A DNA stretch of 64,000 nucleotides from Oceaniovalibus sp. ACAM 378 (lineage in GTDB: Bacteria > Pseudomonadota > Alphaproteobacteria > Rhodobacterales > Rhodobacteraceae). The stretch is from contig NZ_VSJK01000013.1 of NCBI RefSeq assembly GCF_008085915.1, positions 62,001 to 126,000 on the forward strand. Reading direction: 5' to 3'. Of this stretch, positions 33,414 to 42,100 are shown piece by piece. Numbering within the stretch: the first letter of the stretch is position 1; every line of letters begins with the position of its first letter. The position numbers and the translations under genes are program-made. The notes under the pieces are model-generated. The model made no database searches. It had not been told where the DNA came from and saw only the letters and a list, made by a program, of their open reading frames with translations.

Positions 33414-34046
33414 TCACGCGATCTGACGCTTCAATTCGTCCCAAGCTTCTTCGATGGTCGGGGGCGCTTTAGGACGCGTGTACATTCTCTCGACATAGGC
33501 GTTCAGTCCTGGCGCGTCACCCAGGATGCCCCCTTCTCTTGCCCAGTTCAGGGTATAGGCGGCGTTGAAATCGGCGACGCTCAGCCGGTCGCCCACGATA
33601 AACTCACGGTCCTTCATGTGGTCCTCCAGGACAGCGATCATCGCCTCCCCGTCGCGCTTCGCAAGCGGAACGTCAGCTGCGAGGCGCTCATCTTCCGGGT
33701 ACATCCTTGTATGGAGTCCGACACGCCAGAGAGGCTGCTCGATCTCGGTCGCGAGGAAGAACATCCAGCGATATATCTGACCGCGTTCCGACAGGTTGGC
33801 TCCCATGAAGCCTTTCTCCGGGAATTTTTCCGCGAGGTAGAGCTGAATTGCACAGGATTCGCTGATGACGTCGTCGCCGTCGACCAGGACCGGCAGCTTT
33901 CCAGTGGGGTTCAATGCCAGCATCTGGGGGTTCTTGTGCTCCCCAATACCCATGTCGACCTCTACGATCTCGCAGTCGATCTCCAACTCGTTGATCAGCC
34001 AGATCGCGCGTAGGGCGCGCGTGGGGGGTGTTCCGTAGAGTTTCAT
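33414..34046 (-). CDS. Glutathione S-transferase
   Basis: The 210-residue protein has the thioredoxin-like N-terminal domain MKLYGTPPTRALRAIWLINE, MLALNPTGKLPVLVDGDDVI and the glutathione-binding SESCAIQLYLAEKF (Glu-Ser pair), then an all-helical C-terminal domain with VGDRLSVADFNAAYTLNWA (N-capping box). It probably conjugates glutathione to electrophiles. A TetR gene is divergent, separated by 147 bases with a palindrome. Confidence 0.95.
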   Translation of the reverse strand: MKLYGTPPTRALRAIWLINELEIDCEIVEVDMGIGEHKNPQMLALNPTGKLPVLVDGDDVISESCAIQLYLAEKFPEKGFMGANLSERGQIYRWMFFLATEIEQPLWRVGLHTRMYPEDERLAADVPLAKRDGEAMIAVLEDHMKDREFIVGDRLSVADFNAAYTLNWAREGGILGDAPGLNAYVERMYTRPKAPPTIEEAWDELKRQIA

Positions 34047-34126
34047 TCAGACAGGTCCTTTCGCGATGATCGTATCTGGCACAAGCTCCAAGCGCTTGAG
34101 TCCAGCCGACGGCTGATATAGATTAG

Positions 34127-34141
34127 AATGAACGTTCCATT
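34127..34141. promoter_or_regulatory. Near-palindrome between GST and TetR genes, likely operator
   Basis: AATGAACGTTCCATT is a palindrome with one extra base, centred on AACGTT. It lies between divergent GST and TetR genes, about 80 bases from the GST start and 53 bases from GTG 34194. It fits a TetR operator that controls both. Confidence 0.5.
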
Positions 34142-34193
34142 TAACGGTGTCAACTGGCGGCGGCAAGGTTGGTGCGTGAGAGGAGAATCCGTA

Positions 34194-34847
34194 GTGTCGA
34201 ACGGCGCGCAAACACGCATTGAACGCAGCCGCACCAAGATCGTCGCGGCTGCGGCGGACGTCTTCCTGAAGGAGGGCTTTCTTGGCGCGACGATGGATCA
34301 GATCGCATCACAGGCAGACGTGTCGGTTCAGACCATCTACAGCCGCTTCCAAAGCAAGGAGACACTGTTCCACGAAGTCGTCGATGCCTTGGCTGGCGCT
34401 GCGACGCGAAGCATCAACCGCGACGTGGATGAATTGCCGGACGGGATCGATTCGGAAGACTGGCTTCGCAGGTTCTCCATCAAGCAGTTGCGGACAGTCC
34501 TGACGCCACGATTGATGCAGCTACGACGGATGGTCATCGGTGAGAGCGGCAGGTTTCCGGAACTCGGCGTGGCGCTTTACAGGGAAGGGCCGGGACGCGC
34601 GATCGAACGCCTCACAGAGGCCTTCACGCATTTCGCGGCCATCGGAGAGCTTTCGATAACCGACCCGAAGCTAGCAGCGGAGCAATTCAATTGGCTTCTC
34701 ATGGGTGGCCCGACAAGCGAAGTCATGCACCTCGGCGACGCCGCGATCCCGACGAAGCGACAGATGGAAAAGCACGCCGAGCAAACCGTCGATCTGTTCA
34801 TGGCGAAGTACTCTGTCGCTGATCGCCAGATTGAAAGGCGCCGTTGA
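34194..34847 (+). CDS. TetR/AcrR-family regulator
   Basis: The start at GTG 34194 is favoured by AGGAGA eight bases before; an in-frame ATG at 34128 lies within the putative operator. The 217-residue protein has the TetR HTH (IERSRTKIVAAAADVFLKEG; TMDQIASQADVSVQTIYSRF; FQSKETLFHEVVDAL) and a helical C-terminal domain of the AefR-like TetR_C type (RRMVIGESGRFPELGVALYR). It likely represses the divergent GST gene. Confidence 0.9.
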   Translation: MSNGAQTRIERSRTKIVAAAADVFLKEGFLGATMDQIASQADVSVQTIYSRFQSKETLFHEVVDALAGAATRSINRDVDELPDGIDSEDWLRRFSIKQLRTVLTPRLMQLRRMVIGESGRFPELGVALYREGPGRAIERLTEAFTHFAAIGELSITDPKLAAEQFNWLLMGGPTSEVMHLGDAAIPTKRQMEKHAEQTVDLFMAKYSVADRQIERRR

Positions 34848-35004
34848 TCTGAAGGTGTCTGCAAGCGGGCATATTCTGACGTCGCAAATGTCCTTGGAAA
34901 CACCGGTGCCGATCCTAGCGTCAGCGCAGGTCAAGGCGCATCAAGCGCCGCGCGCAGATCCTGTCCACATACCGCTCGCTTTCCACTGCGACCTCGGCGG
35001 TCAT

Positions 35005-35802
35005 TCACTCTGTCGTCAGCCCGGCGGTCATGTTGACGACCGATGCGGTCATGGCCCCCGCATGTTCCGAGGCGAGGAAGGCGATGGTTTCGGCGACCTG
35101 CGAAAGCGTCGGCAAGCGCTTCAACATCGTGCCTTGGGCCGCCCCGCCGAGCCAGTCCTGCACCGACAGCCCCATCGCCTGGGCCTTGGGTGCGAAGAGC
35201 TCTCCGGTATAGGACCCGGCCTCCAGCGCATCGGCGATCGCATGCGACCGCAAGCAGAGGACGCGGATGTTTCGCGGCCCGAGTTCGCTGGCGAGCGCCT
35301 TCGTAAAGGCCTCGATGCCAGCGCAGGCGACGATATGGCCGAGATGTCCAGGTGCCGCCATGCGGCCGCCCGGGGCCACCACGTTAATGATCGTTCCGCC
35401 GCGCTCACCGCCCATATGGGGCGCAACTGCCTTGGAGATGTTGAAGAGCGACGTCATAAACGGGACCATGCCCTGCATGAACTCGGCCATTGACAATTCG
35501 CCGATCTCCTTGCCCTGATCATGCATGAAGCTCGTGGCGTTGACGACGATGTCTATTCCGCCAGTGCGCTCGGCCAGCCGGGCTGTCTGATTCAATGTCG
35601 CCTGTTCATCGAGCGCATCGACCTTGAACGTGTCCGCCTTTCCGCCTTCCGCACGAATGACCAGCGCTGCGCGCCGCAATCTTTCCTCGGTTCGTGCACC
35701 GAGATGGACATGCGCTCCTTCGCGCGCGAGGGCGTGTCCGACCGCGCTGCCGATCGCACCGCTACCGCCAAAAATCATCGCTGTTTTGTTTTCCGCCAAC
35801 AT
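35005..35802 (-). CDS. Short-chain dehydrogenase/reductase (SDR)
   Basis: From ATG 35802 the protein is 265 residues. It has the cofactor loop TAMIFGGSGAIGSAVGHALA, a variant of TGxxxGIG, and DIVVNATSFMHDQG. The usual catalytic Tyr-x-x-x-Lys is not clear: the position after NVVAPGGRMAAPGHLGHIVA reads HIVACAGIEAFTKALASEL, with His/Cys where Tyr is expected and Ala before Phe-Thr-Lys. It may be an atypical or non-catalytic SDR. It follows the SRPBCC and ArsR genes on the same strand with a 17-base gap. Confidence 0.85.
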   Translation of the reverse strand: MLAENKTAMIFGGSGAIGSAVGHALAREGAHVHLGARTEERLRRAALVIRAEGGKADTFKVDALDEQATLNQTARLAERTGGIDIVVNATSFMHDQGKEIGELSMAEFMQGMVPFMTSLFNISKAVAPHMGGERGGTIINVVAPGGRMAAPGHLGHIVACAGIEAFTKALASELGPRNIRVLCLRSHAIADALEAGSYTGELFAPKAQAMGLSVQDWLGGAAQGTMLKRLPTLSQVAETIAFLASEHAGAMTASVVNMTAGLTTE

Positions 35803-35819
35803 GGCATTTCTCCCTTTGG

Positions 35820-36350
35820 TCATTTTGGAAGTCGATCGTCGTAAAGTGCTTGAAGCTCCGACCAGCCCGACCAGAAGGAAGCGGGTTCTACGCCGGAGAG
35901 CTCGGCGGAAAGAATGTCGAGATGCATATGCCATCCCGGCGCGGTCATCCGGCGCATGTTCCGGTCGTCGAGGCCGCGATGCGTGACCGTTAGCAGGACG
36001 CGGTTGCCTTTCTCCTTCAGCATGAAGGTCACGTCGCCTTTGCCCCAGGCGATTGTCAGCATTCGCGGCGGATCGACCGCGACGATACTGCTTTGCATAC
36101 GCTGTTCTTCGGCAAATCCCGAAGGGCGGGTGTCGTCGGCATCGCTCAAGGTGTCGTTGCGCCAGACCAGTTCCAGCGGCGCGCCCGGAACGAGGTCCAT
36201 TCCTCCGGCGGCCAGCCATTTCCGTCGAAGGTCGCTGTCGGTCAGGTACCGCCAAACCCGGTCCGCCGGACCGGGAAGCCAGCGCTGGATGACCAGCGTC
36301 GAGTTGTCGGTCATTTTAGCGAAACGGTCGACGTCGTCTTGCTCAGTCAT
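35820..36350 (-). CDS. SRPBCC / AHSA1-like domain protein
   Basis: From ATG 36350, an ATGA overlap with arsR, the protein is 176 residues. IQRWLPGPADRVWRYLTDSD and LRRKWLAAGGMDLVPGAPLE open the fold, with TFMLKEKGNRVLLTVTHRGL and LDILSAELSGVEP closing it. It is the translationally coupled partner of the adjacent ArsR gene, like the pair at 1937-3581 in the same window. The ligand is unknown. Confidence 0.88.
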   Translation of the reverse strand: MTEQDDVDRFAKMTDNSTLVIQRWLPGPADRVWRYLTDSDLRRKWLAAGGMDLVPGAPLELVWRNDTLSDADDTRPSGFAEEQRMQSSIVAVDPPRMLTIAWGKGDVTFMLKEKGNRVLLTVTHRGLDDRNMRRMTAPGWHMHLDILSAELSGVEPASFWSGWSELQALYDDRLPK

Positions 36351-36703
36351 GTCTGGTCTCCCTCGCATGGTTCGGCGAGTGCGGGCTGCATGGTCTGCGC
36401 ATCTTCCTCTCGCAGCATGTGTTCCAATGTATCGAGGCGGCTGGTCCAGAACCGCTCGTAGAAGGCCAATTCCTCGAGTGCCTGCTTCACAGGTGTCGCT
36501 TCAAGGTGGCAGACATGGGTCCGCCAGCGGATTTCGCGGCGGACGAGTCCGGCCTTCTCGAGGACCCGGATGTGTTTCGACGCTGCGGCGAGCGTCATGG
36601 GAAAGGGCTCGCATAATTCACCGACGGTACGCTCGCCCGTCGCGAGGTCGCGGAGCATCGCCCGCCGGGTGCCGTCGCTGAAAGCCTGAAATATCTCGTC
36701 CAT
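36347..36703 (-). CDS. ArsR-family winged-helix regulator
   Basis: From ATG 36703 the protein is 118 residues (an ATG at 36727 would add 8). It has IFQAFSDGTRRAMLRDLATG, LCEPFPMTLAAASKHIRVLE and the wing RREIRWRTHVCHLEATP. No metal-binding CVC box is present. It is the first gene of the ArsR-SRPBCC-SDR unit and, by analogy, represses it. AT-rich sequence with ATACxGTATAAT lies upstream at about 36727-36775. Confidence 0.9.
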   Translation of the reverse strand: MDEIFQAFSDGTRRAMLRDLATGERTVGELCEPFPMTLAAASKHIRVLEKAGLVRREIRWRTHVCHLEATPVKQALEELAFYERFWTSRLDTLEHMLREEDAQTMQPALAEPCEGDQT

Positions 36704-36838
36704 GGAGTGTGATTCTCGTTCAACCATACGGTATAATTAAATAAGATACGATCATCATTCAACAAGAAAGTATAATGATTTGGTGCACGACCTTCATTGG
36801 TGCGAAGAACCAGCTTTTGTCATCGTTCAACGTCGCCC

Positions 36839-37279
36839 TCAAGAACCGCTCGCTCGTTCGAAGTCCGGCTCGGATGATGCGGCTCCCGCCATCCGAAACA
36901 AGGAGGTGATGCCCACCGCGCCCGCACCGATAATGGAGAACGCCATCTGCCAGCCTTCGGACGGTATGAGGTATTTGGCGATCCCATGGGTAGCGGCATA
37001 CCCAGCAACGGCGGCCGGTCCGGCAAACACCAGTGCGACGATCAGGCGAATCCAGAGCGGGCGCGCGAAGGCTAAAATGAGTTGCCCGAGAATGGCAACT
37101 GCACCGGCGGCGACGGCGCCAACGATGAAGCCGCCGATGTATCCGGCTCCGGTGCCATAGGTCCATATGCCGACGGTAACACCGACAAACAGCGGAAGCG
37201 CGTAGACGGCAAATGTAAACAGGAGCCAGCACAGTGTGCCGATGACTCCGACCAGAAGTAGGATGTTGAGAAAGAGCAT
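36839..37279 (-). CDS. Integral membrane protein of unknown family
   Basis: From ATG 37279 the product is 146 residues with about four membrane segments (FLNILLLVGVIGTLCWLLFT; YIGGFIVGAVAAGAVAILGQ; LIVALVFAGPAAVAGYAATH; WQMAFSIIGAGAVGITSLF) and a short hydrophilic C-terminus. Similar small proteins occur next to backbone genes of plasmids and ICEs. I cannot assign a function. The frame stays open upstream but lacks hydrophobic character there. Confidence 0.7.
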   Translation of the reverse strand: MLFLNILLLVGVIGTLCWLLFTFAVYALPLFVGVTVGIWTYGTGAGYIGGFIVGAVAAGAVAILGQLILAFARPLWIRLIVALVFAGPAAVAGYAATHGIAKYLIPSEGWQMAFSIIGAGAVGITSLFRMAGAASSEPDFERASGS

Positions 37280-37446
37280 GGTGACTGGCTCCGTGCAAAA
37301 AACGTTGGACGGGTGCGCCTTCCACCACCACCTTGACGCAGCGTTTTCATAACAGAAAACGGCAGGAATTGGGAGCGTATTCGTTGGTTCCGCAACAGAG
37401 ACCATCTGGCAAACCGGTCGGTTTGGCGTTGATGTTGGGGTGGCGC

Positions 37447-38388
37447 TCACGCGCCACCCTTTTTGCGGAAATCACAGGCCTTGATACCGAGCTTGCGCGC
37501 CTTGTCGGCGAAATTGTCCTGAATGCCTGTGCCAGGGAAGACGATGACGCCAATCGGCGGGGTATCGAGGATCGCATCGTTGCGCTTGAACGGGGCCGCT
37601 TTGCCATTACGTGTCCAGTCGGGCTTGAAGGCGACCTGCGCGATCTTGCGAGTCTCGGCCCATTTGGCGGCGATCAGTTCCGCGCCCTTGGGCGATCCGC
37701 CATGCAGCAGGACCATGTCCGCATGTTTGGCATGGACCTTGTCGAGCGTGTCCCAGATCAGCCGGTGATCGTTGAAGTCGAGCCCGCCGGTGAAGGCGAT
37801 CTTCGTACCTTGCGGTAGATGTACTTCCGTGTCGGCGCGCCTCTTCGCGGCGAGGAAGTCGCGGCTGTCGATCATCGCGGAGGTGAGGTTGCGGTGGTTC
37901 ACGCGTGACCCGGATCGCTGAGACCAGGGGGACCCGGTCAGGCGGAGATAATGATCGGCGGCGCTGTCACGATAGACCTCCATGCAGTCACGGCGTTCGA
38001 GGAGTGACTGGCCGACGCCGATCAGATGTTCGAGCTGGACGGATTTGACCTCGGAGCCGTCCTGTTCGCGCTGGCGGCGTTTCTGCGCCTGTTCGTTGTC
38101 GTCGAGTTTGCGTTCGATCCGGTCGGTGGCGCGGTGGAACATATTCACCGCCGACCAGAGCAATTCGTCGAGATCGTGATCGAGGCTGGTGTCCGCCATG
38201 GTCGCCACGAGGGCGTCGAAGATGTCGGCGACGGCGGCTTCGACCCGGTGGTCTTCGGGCACGTCGCGGGGGTCGGGATCGTTCTCGGAATGCCGGTAGC
38301 CGTACAGTTGGAGGTCGGTGCAGATCGCGTCGGTAGGAGATGCGCTGTGATGCGGCTCGTCATGGGTGTTGTCGGGATCAGTAAACAT
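37447..38388 (-). CDS. DUF2493 (SLOG-like) protein of the mobile-element backbone
   Basis: From ATG 38388 the protein is 313 residues. The N-terminal two thirds is helical and polar (LDDNEQAQKRRQREQDGSEV); the C-terminal 120 residues form a Rossmann-like DUF2493 domain with TKIAFTGGLDFNDHRLIWDT, MVLLHGGSPKGAELIAAKWA and GVIVFPGTGIQDNFADKARK. The fold is related to the YspA/SLOG nucleotide-sensing group; the role on plasmids is unknown. It is preceded by a long GC-rich leader. Confidence 0.85.
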   Translation of the reverse strand: MFTDPDNTHDEPHHSASPTDAICTDLQLYGYRHSENDPDPRDVPEDHRVEAAVADIFDALVATMADTSLDHDLDELLWSAVNMFHRATDRIERKLDDNEQAQKRRQREQDGSEVKSVQLEHLIGVGQSLLERRDCMEVYRDSAADHYLRLTGSPWSQRSGSRVNHRNLTSAMIDSRDFLAAKRRADTEVHLPQGTKIAFTGGLDFNDHRLIWDTLDKVHAKHADMVLLHGGSPKGAELIAAKWAETRKIAQVAFKPDWTRNGKAAPFKRNDAILDTPPIGVIVFPGTGIQDNFADKARKLGIKACDFRKKGGA

Positions 38389-38724
38389 GGGATGCTCCTT
38401 CGTCGGGTGACCGCGACCGCCGCGGCCTTCATGGCGACGAAAGACGGTGGGCGGGGCGGACCTGCACCCGGACGCGAAGCGGGAGGGCCGCAGCGCAGCG
38501 GAGGATGGCGGAGACCGGTTCTTTTGGCTCGCGATGGAAAGGCGGGCCATCCGGGGCCCCCATGCGAGGTGTCGCTGGGGTGGTGGGCCGCCGCCGGAAA
38601 AGAACCGGACGCAGCCATTGCCGGTCAGCGCCGTTTGCCGTTCTGTCGCCCACTCAAGAAGGCCGAGGTCGCGGGTCTCTTCGAATGCAGGTGAATATCC
38701 CTGAGCGATCGCGACACGGACCGA
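38389..38724. other. GC-rich noncoding leader upstream of the DUF2493 gene
   Basis: This 336-base region carries no convincing gene. It contains a very GC-rich block at 38440-38560 with GGGAGGGCCGCAGCGCAGCG, GGAGGATGGCGGAGACCGG and TTCTTTTGGCTCGCGATGG that resembles the leader at 32700-32860. Blocks of this sort upstream of plasmid backbone genes are suggestive of a structured 5' UTR. Confidence 0.45.
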
Positions 38725-39807
38725 TCAGCCTGTCACGACCTTTCGTCCGGCCCAGGGCGCATCGTCCATGAAACGGTCGACATCTTCCGGGGCGATCTGG
38801 ACCCTCACTGCGCTTCGAAGTGCATCAATGCCAAGGAGGCGCAGGTCATCGTTGAAGTCTCCGAGCCGCGGCGACAAGGTGATCGGCTCGATACCGGCTT
38901 TGCATGCTCTGTCGATCAGAGCTTCCATCGCTCCGTCTCCGGCCGGGTCGTCATCACGCGCGACATAGAGGCGGCGCAGGGATGCAGGAAACAGGAGGGC
39001 GGCGAGATGGGCTGCCGAAAGCGCGGCCACCATCGGCATCCTGGGCAGGACCATCCTCAGCGACAGCATGGTTTCGATGCCTTCGCCGGCTGCCATGACA
39101 TCCTGAGTCACGCCAAACCGGACTGCATGGCCGCGCAGGTTGCCCATCGCGCGGCGCGGTGTGTCGATCGGTGCCTTGCCGAGGGTCGCCTCCGAGAAGC
39201 CATCCGGATCAAGCCAGGTGCGATGCGCGCCGGTGATCGTGCCTTCGAGATCGGTGACCGCAGCAACAAGCGCGGGCCATATCTCGGGCTCGGAATGGCG
39301 GTCAGGTCGATAATAACAGCGAGGATGGAACCGCAGGCTTCCGGTCTCGGGCAAAGCCGTGATGCCGCGATTTTGAAAATAGGTTTCCGCAAGTGTGCCC
39401 ACGATCGGCTGGGCCATCGCAAAGAGCCGCCGCGCGGCTTTGGGTGATCCGGTGGGGACTGATGCGGGTCGCGGATTCGGACCGGTCTGCGATTCAGGCT
39501 GAGGCAGACTGAGAAATCGCCGCGCTTCGTCGGCAACGTCCTTGAAATCGGAGAGCCCGCAGCTCTCGCGGATTATATCGAGCAGGTCGCCATGTTCGGA
39601 GGTGGCCGCATCGGTCCACTTGCCTGCTGCTCCCTTGCTGCTGTCCGATCCTTTCAGGCGCACAAACATTGACCGACCGGGCGTGCCGCGGACATCGCCG
39701 ACCATCCAGTAGTTTCCTTCACGGCGACCTTTCGGCAAATAGTGCCGGCATACCGCCTCGGCATTGCGGGCCAGGACTTCTGTCAGTTCCAATGTTGATC
39801 GTGCCAT
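38725..39807 (-). CDS. TOPRIM-domain primase-like protein (DUF7146 type)
   Basis: From ATG 39807 the protein is 360 residues. The N-terminus (HYLPKGRREGNYWMVGDVRG) is the zinc-finger-like DUF7146 region without obvious Cys pairs; the middle has GTLAETYFQNRGITALPETG; the C-terminal TOPRIM domain has VMAAGEGIETMLSLRMVLP (Glu) and YVARDDDPAGDGAMEALIDR (Asp-x-Asp). Such proteins resemble TraC/alpha4-type primases and may prime DNA synthesis after transfer. It is followed by the DUF2493 gene and preceded by the parB-like gene. Confidence 0.88.
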   Translation of the reverse strand: MARSTLELTEVLARNAEAVCRHYLPKGRREGNYWMVGDVRGTPGRSMFVRLKGSDSSKGAAGKWTDAATSEHGDLLDIIRESCGLSDFKDVADEARRFLSLPQPESQTGPNPRPASVPTGSPKAARRLFAMAQPIVGTLAETYFQNRGITALPETGSLRFHPRCYYRPDRHSEPEIWPALVAAVTDLEGTITGAHRTWLDPDGFSEATLGKAPIDTPRRAMGNLRGHAVRFGVTQDVMAAGEGIETMLSLRMVLPRMPMVAALSAAHLAALLFPASLRRLYVARDDDPAGDGAMEALIDRACKAGIEPITLSPRLGDFNDDLRLLGIDALRSAVRVQIAPEDVDRFMDDAPWAGRKVVTG

Positions 39808-39867
39808 GACGATACCTCCAAAGAAAAAGGGGCCCACCTTTCGGCGAGCCCAGTTGTGGGAGGTTTT

Positions 39868-41970
39868 TTATTCGGCGGCGACCATCTCGTCATCCTGTCC
39901 CGCTTCTTCAGTGTCGGCGGGATCATCTTCCTGGTCCATGGCCGTTTCGCCGTCGTTTGCCGCCGATGGTGCGCCACCTGCAGCTTCACCGCCTGCAGCA
40001 TCATCGGATGGCACTTGGACGGTCTCTTTCGGCGTGCGCAGCGGCTCGGGCAGCCAGCCGGTGTCGGCCAGCAATTCCTCCGCCTGTGCGACCATCGCGC
40101 CTTTCTTGAGCGCTTCGAGGTCGGATGCGATCTTGTCGCCCTTCACCTCGGCCACCGCAGCGGCAATGCGCGCCTTGGTGACCCGGCCGAGATAGGCCTC
40201 GGCCGTCGGCTTCCAGCCCGCGGCCGCCATGTCGAGACCGACGGTGGCCGCCAGCCGGTCGGCGTCAGCAATCGCCCGCGGCCTGCGGTTGTAGGTCTCC
40301 ACCGTCGCGTTCGCCGTCAGGGCCACGCAATGCGCGAACAGCGCCTGACGCGTGTCGTTATCAAGCGCGTCCAGATGGTCCCGCAGCTTATCGGGATCGT
40401 TCGGCAGGTTGCTTCCGAGGGCCTCATGCCGTTCGTTGAGCGCGATGGCATAGGGCGTTTCACCCAGGCCCGGCGCCTGCGATCCGAAATAGATGCATTT
40501 CGCCGAGAGTTCGAGACAGCTGTCCTGCGCGTGGCCGTAGAACTGATCCAACACGAACTTGTGCAGACAGGTGAGGAACGCCGTGTCGAAGGATCCGCCG
40601 AGCGCAAGCCTTAGTGCCACGGTGCGATGCGCGGTCAGTTCGGTGACGAGCCGGTCGGGGATCGGTTTCAGGCCTTCATCCTCATCCGGTTCGTTGGCAG
40701 GATCGACAGACTGCGATCCGCCAGCCTCGGTTTCACCGTCACCGGTGCTGGACGTCTCCGTCTCATCGGCGTCCGGCGCGACCGGCAACTCATCATCGGG
40801 CCGCACGAATCCGCGCGCGACATGCAGGTGACCGCTCGGGCTGATGCTGATGAACGCACCGGCGCGCGAGACCTCATCGGCATCGTAGACCAGCGGACGA
40901 TCGTCGATGGCGTCGATCGCCGTCTCGATCTCACCCAGGCGTTCGTCGATCTCGTCGGGCAGCTCCGGTGCATCGGCATACTCGGCCTCGAGCTTGTCGA
41001 GTTCTTCCTGCAACGCGTCGCGCGCCGCCTGCTGCTCATCGGTGAGCGGCTCCTGTTCGCCGAAAAGACGCCGCAGCCCATAGGTGTGGCCGTAGGGGAA
41101 ATCGAGACCGACCTCGATCCATTTCCAGCCTTCGGCCCGGATCGCCTCGGCCTCCTCATTCAGCTTCTCGGTCACGAGCATATCGACCAGGCCGATATCC
41201 TCGAGCCAGCCGCCATCGTCGCTTTCGAACAGGTCGCGCATCACGGCACCGCCTGCCTCGACATAGGCGTCGATGCCGATGAACTGCGCCCGCTTGTCCG
41301 ACGCTCGCACCGCGTCTTCGGTCAGTATGCGCCGGATCTGATAGGGCTGCTTGGTATAAGAGTCCTTGATCGCCTCCCACACTTGAACCTGGCGCGCATG
41401 GTCAGGATTGACCGTGAACGCCATCAAATGATCGAGGGTCATCTCGTCGGCGGCATAGGCGTCGCGCAGGGTCTCGCTAACGGACGCCAGTCGCAGCCGT
41501 TGCTTGACGACATGGACCGAGACGAAGAACGCGGCGGCGATCTCCTCCTCGCCCATGCCCTTCTCCCGCATCGCCTGGAAGGCGCGGAACTGGTCGAGCG
41601 GATGCAGCGGTGCCCGCTGAATGTTCTCGGCGAGACTGTCCTCCTCGGCGAGTCCCTCGGTGCGGATCACGCAGGGGATGGGTGCGGTCCGGGTCAGGCG
41701 CTTCTGTTTCACCAGCAGTTCGAGCGCGCGGTAGCGCCGCCCACCGGCCGGGATCTCGAACATGCCAGTTTCCGCGCCGTCCGCGTCGAGGACGGGCCGC
41801 ACGGTCAAGCTCTGCAGGAGCGTGCGCCGGGCGATATCCGCCGCCAGCTCCTCGATCGCGACGCCGGCCTTGATTCGCCGCACGTTCGACTGGGACAGCA
41901 CCAGCTTGTTGAAGGGAATGTCGCGCGACACGCTAAGCGCGATCTTCGAATTGGGGTTCTTCGTGGTCAT
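39868..41970 (-). CDS. ParB/RepB/Spo0J-family protein
   Basis: From ATG 41970 the protein is 700 residues, long for ParB. The N-terminal ParB domain has IPFNKLVLSQSNVRRIKAGV and RPVLDADGAETGMFEIPAGG RRY, then QRAPLHPLDQFRAFQAMREK with the HTH MGEEEIAAAFFVSVHVVKQR. The C-terminal 400 residues are acidic with an Asp/Glu/Ser-rich segment (about 430-470). This long ParB form is a standard ICE/plasmid gene of unknown exact role; no parA is adjacent. Confidence 0.92.
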   Translation of the reverse strand: MTTKNPNSKIALSVSRDIPFNKLVLSQSNVRRIKAGVAIEELAADIARRTLLQSLTVRPVLDADGAETGMFEIPAGGRRYRALELLVKQKRLTRTAPIPCVIRTEGLAEEDSLAENIQRAPLHPLDQFRAFQAMREKGMGEEEIAAAFFVSVHVVKQRLRLASVSETLRDAYAADEMTLDHLMAFTVNPDHARQVQVWEAIKDSYTKQPYQIRRILTEDAVRASDKRAQFIGIDAYVEAGGAVMRDLFESDDGGWLEDIGLVDMLVTEKLNEEAEAIRAEGWKWIEVGLDFPYGHTYGLRRLFGEQEPLTDEQQAARDALQEELDKLEAEYADAPELPDEIDERLGEIETAIDAIDDRPLVYDADEVSRAGAFISISPSGHLHVARGFVRPDDELPVAPDADETETSSTGDGETEAGGSQSVDPANEPDEDEGLKPIPDRLVTELTAHRTVALRLALGGSFDTAFLTCLHKFVLDQFYGHAQDSCLELSAKCIYFGSQAPGLGETPYAIALNERHEALGSNLPNDPDKLRDHLDALDNDTRQALFAHCVALTANATVETYNRRPRAIADADRLAATVGLDMAAAGWKPTAEAYLGRVTKARIAAAVAEVKGDKIASDLEALKKGAMVAQAEELLADTGWLPEPLRTPKETVQVPSDDAAGGEAAGGAPSAANDGETAMDQEDDPADTEEAGQDDEMVAAE

Positions 41971-42030
41971 CGGTTTTCTCCGCGACGGGCGGCCGGGAGC
42001 CTCTCTCTCGACCTCCAACCCGTTACGAAA
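41971..42030 (-). promoter_or_regulatory. Inverted-repeat leader of the parB-like gene
   Basis: Arms CGCGACGGG (41981-41989) and CCCGTTACG (42019-42027) can pair in the minus-strand transcript with one mismatch and one wobble. Between them lies GGGAGCCTCTCTCTCGACCT. The same arrangement, with a perfect 10-bp stem, precedes ardC at 46377-46424. It ends about 10 bases from the ATG, so it would lie in the mRNA leader. Confidence 0.55.
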
Positions 42031-42100
42031 ACCCCCTCACTCCTCTCCCTCTCTCCCTACGGAGCCGCCGAGCGCAACCCCGAAGAAAACCCGACCATGG

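Noticed and set aside
33000-34013. 337-codon plus-strand frame
   Set aside because: Two thirds of it is antisense to the GST gene, and the remainder has no recognisable domain or ribosome site.
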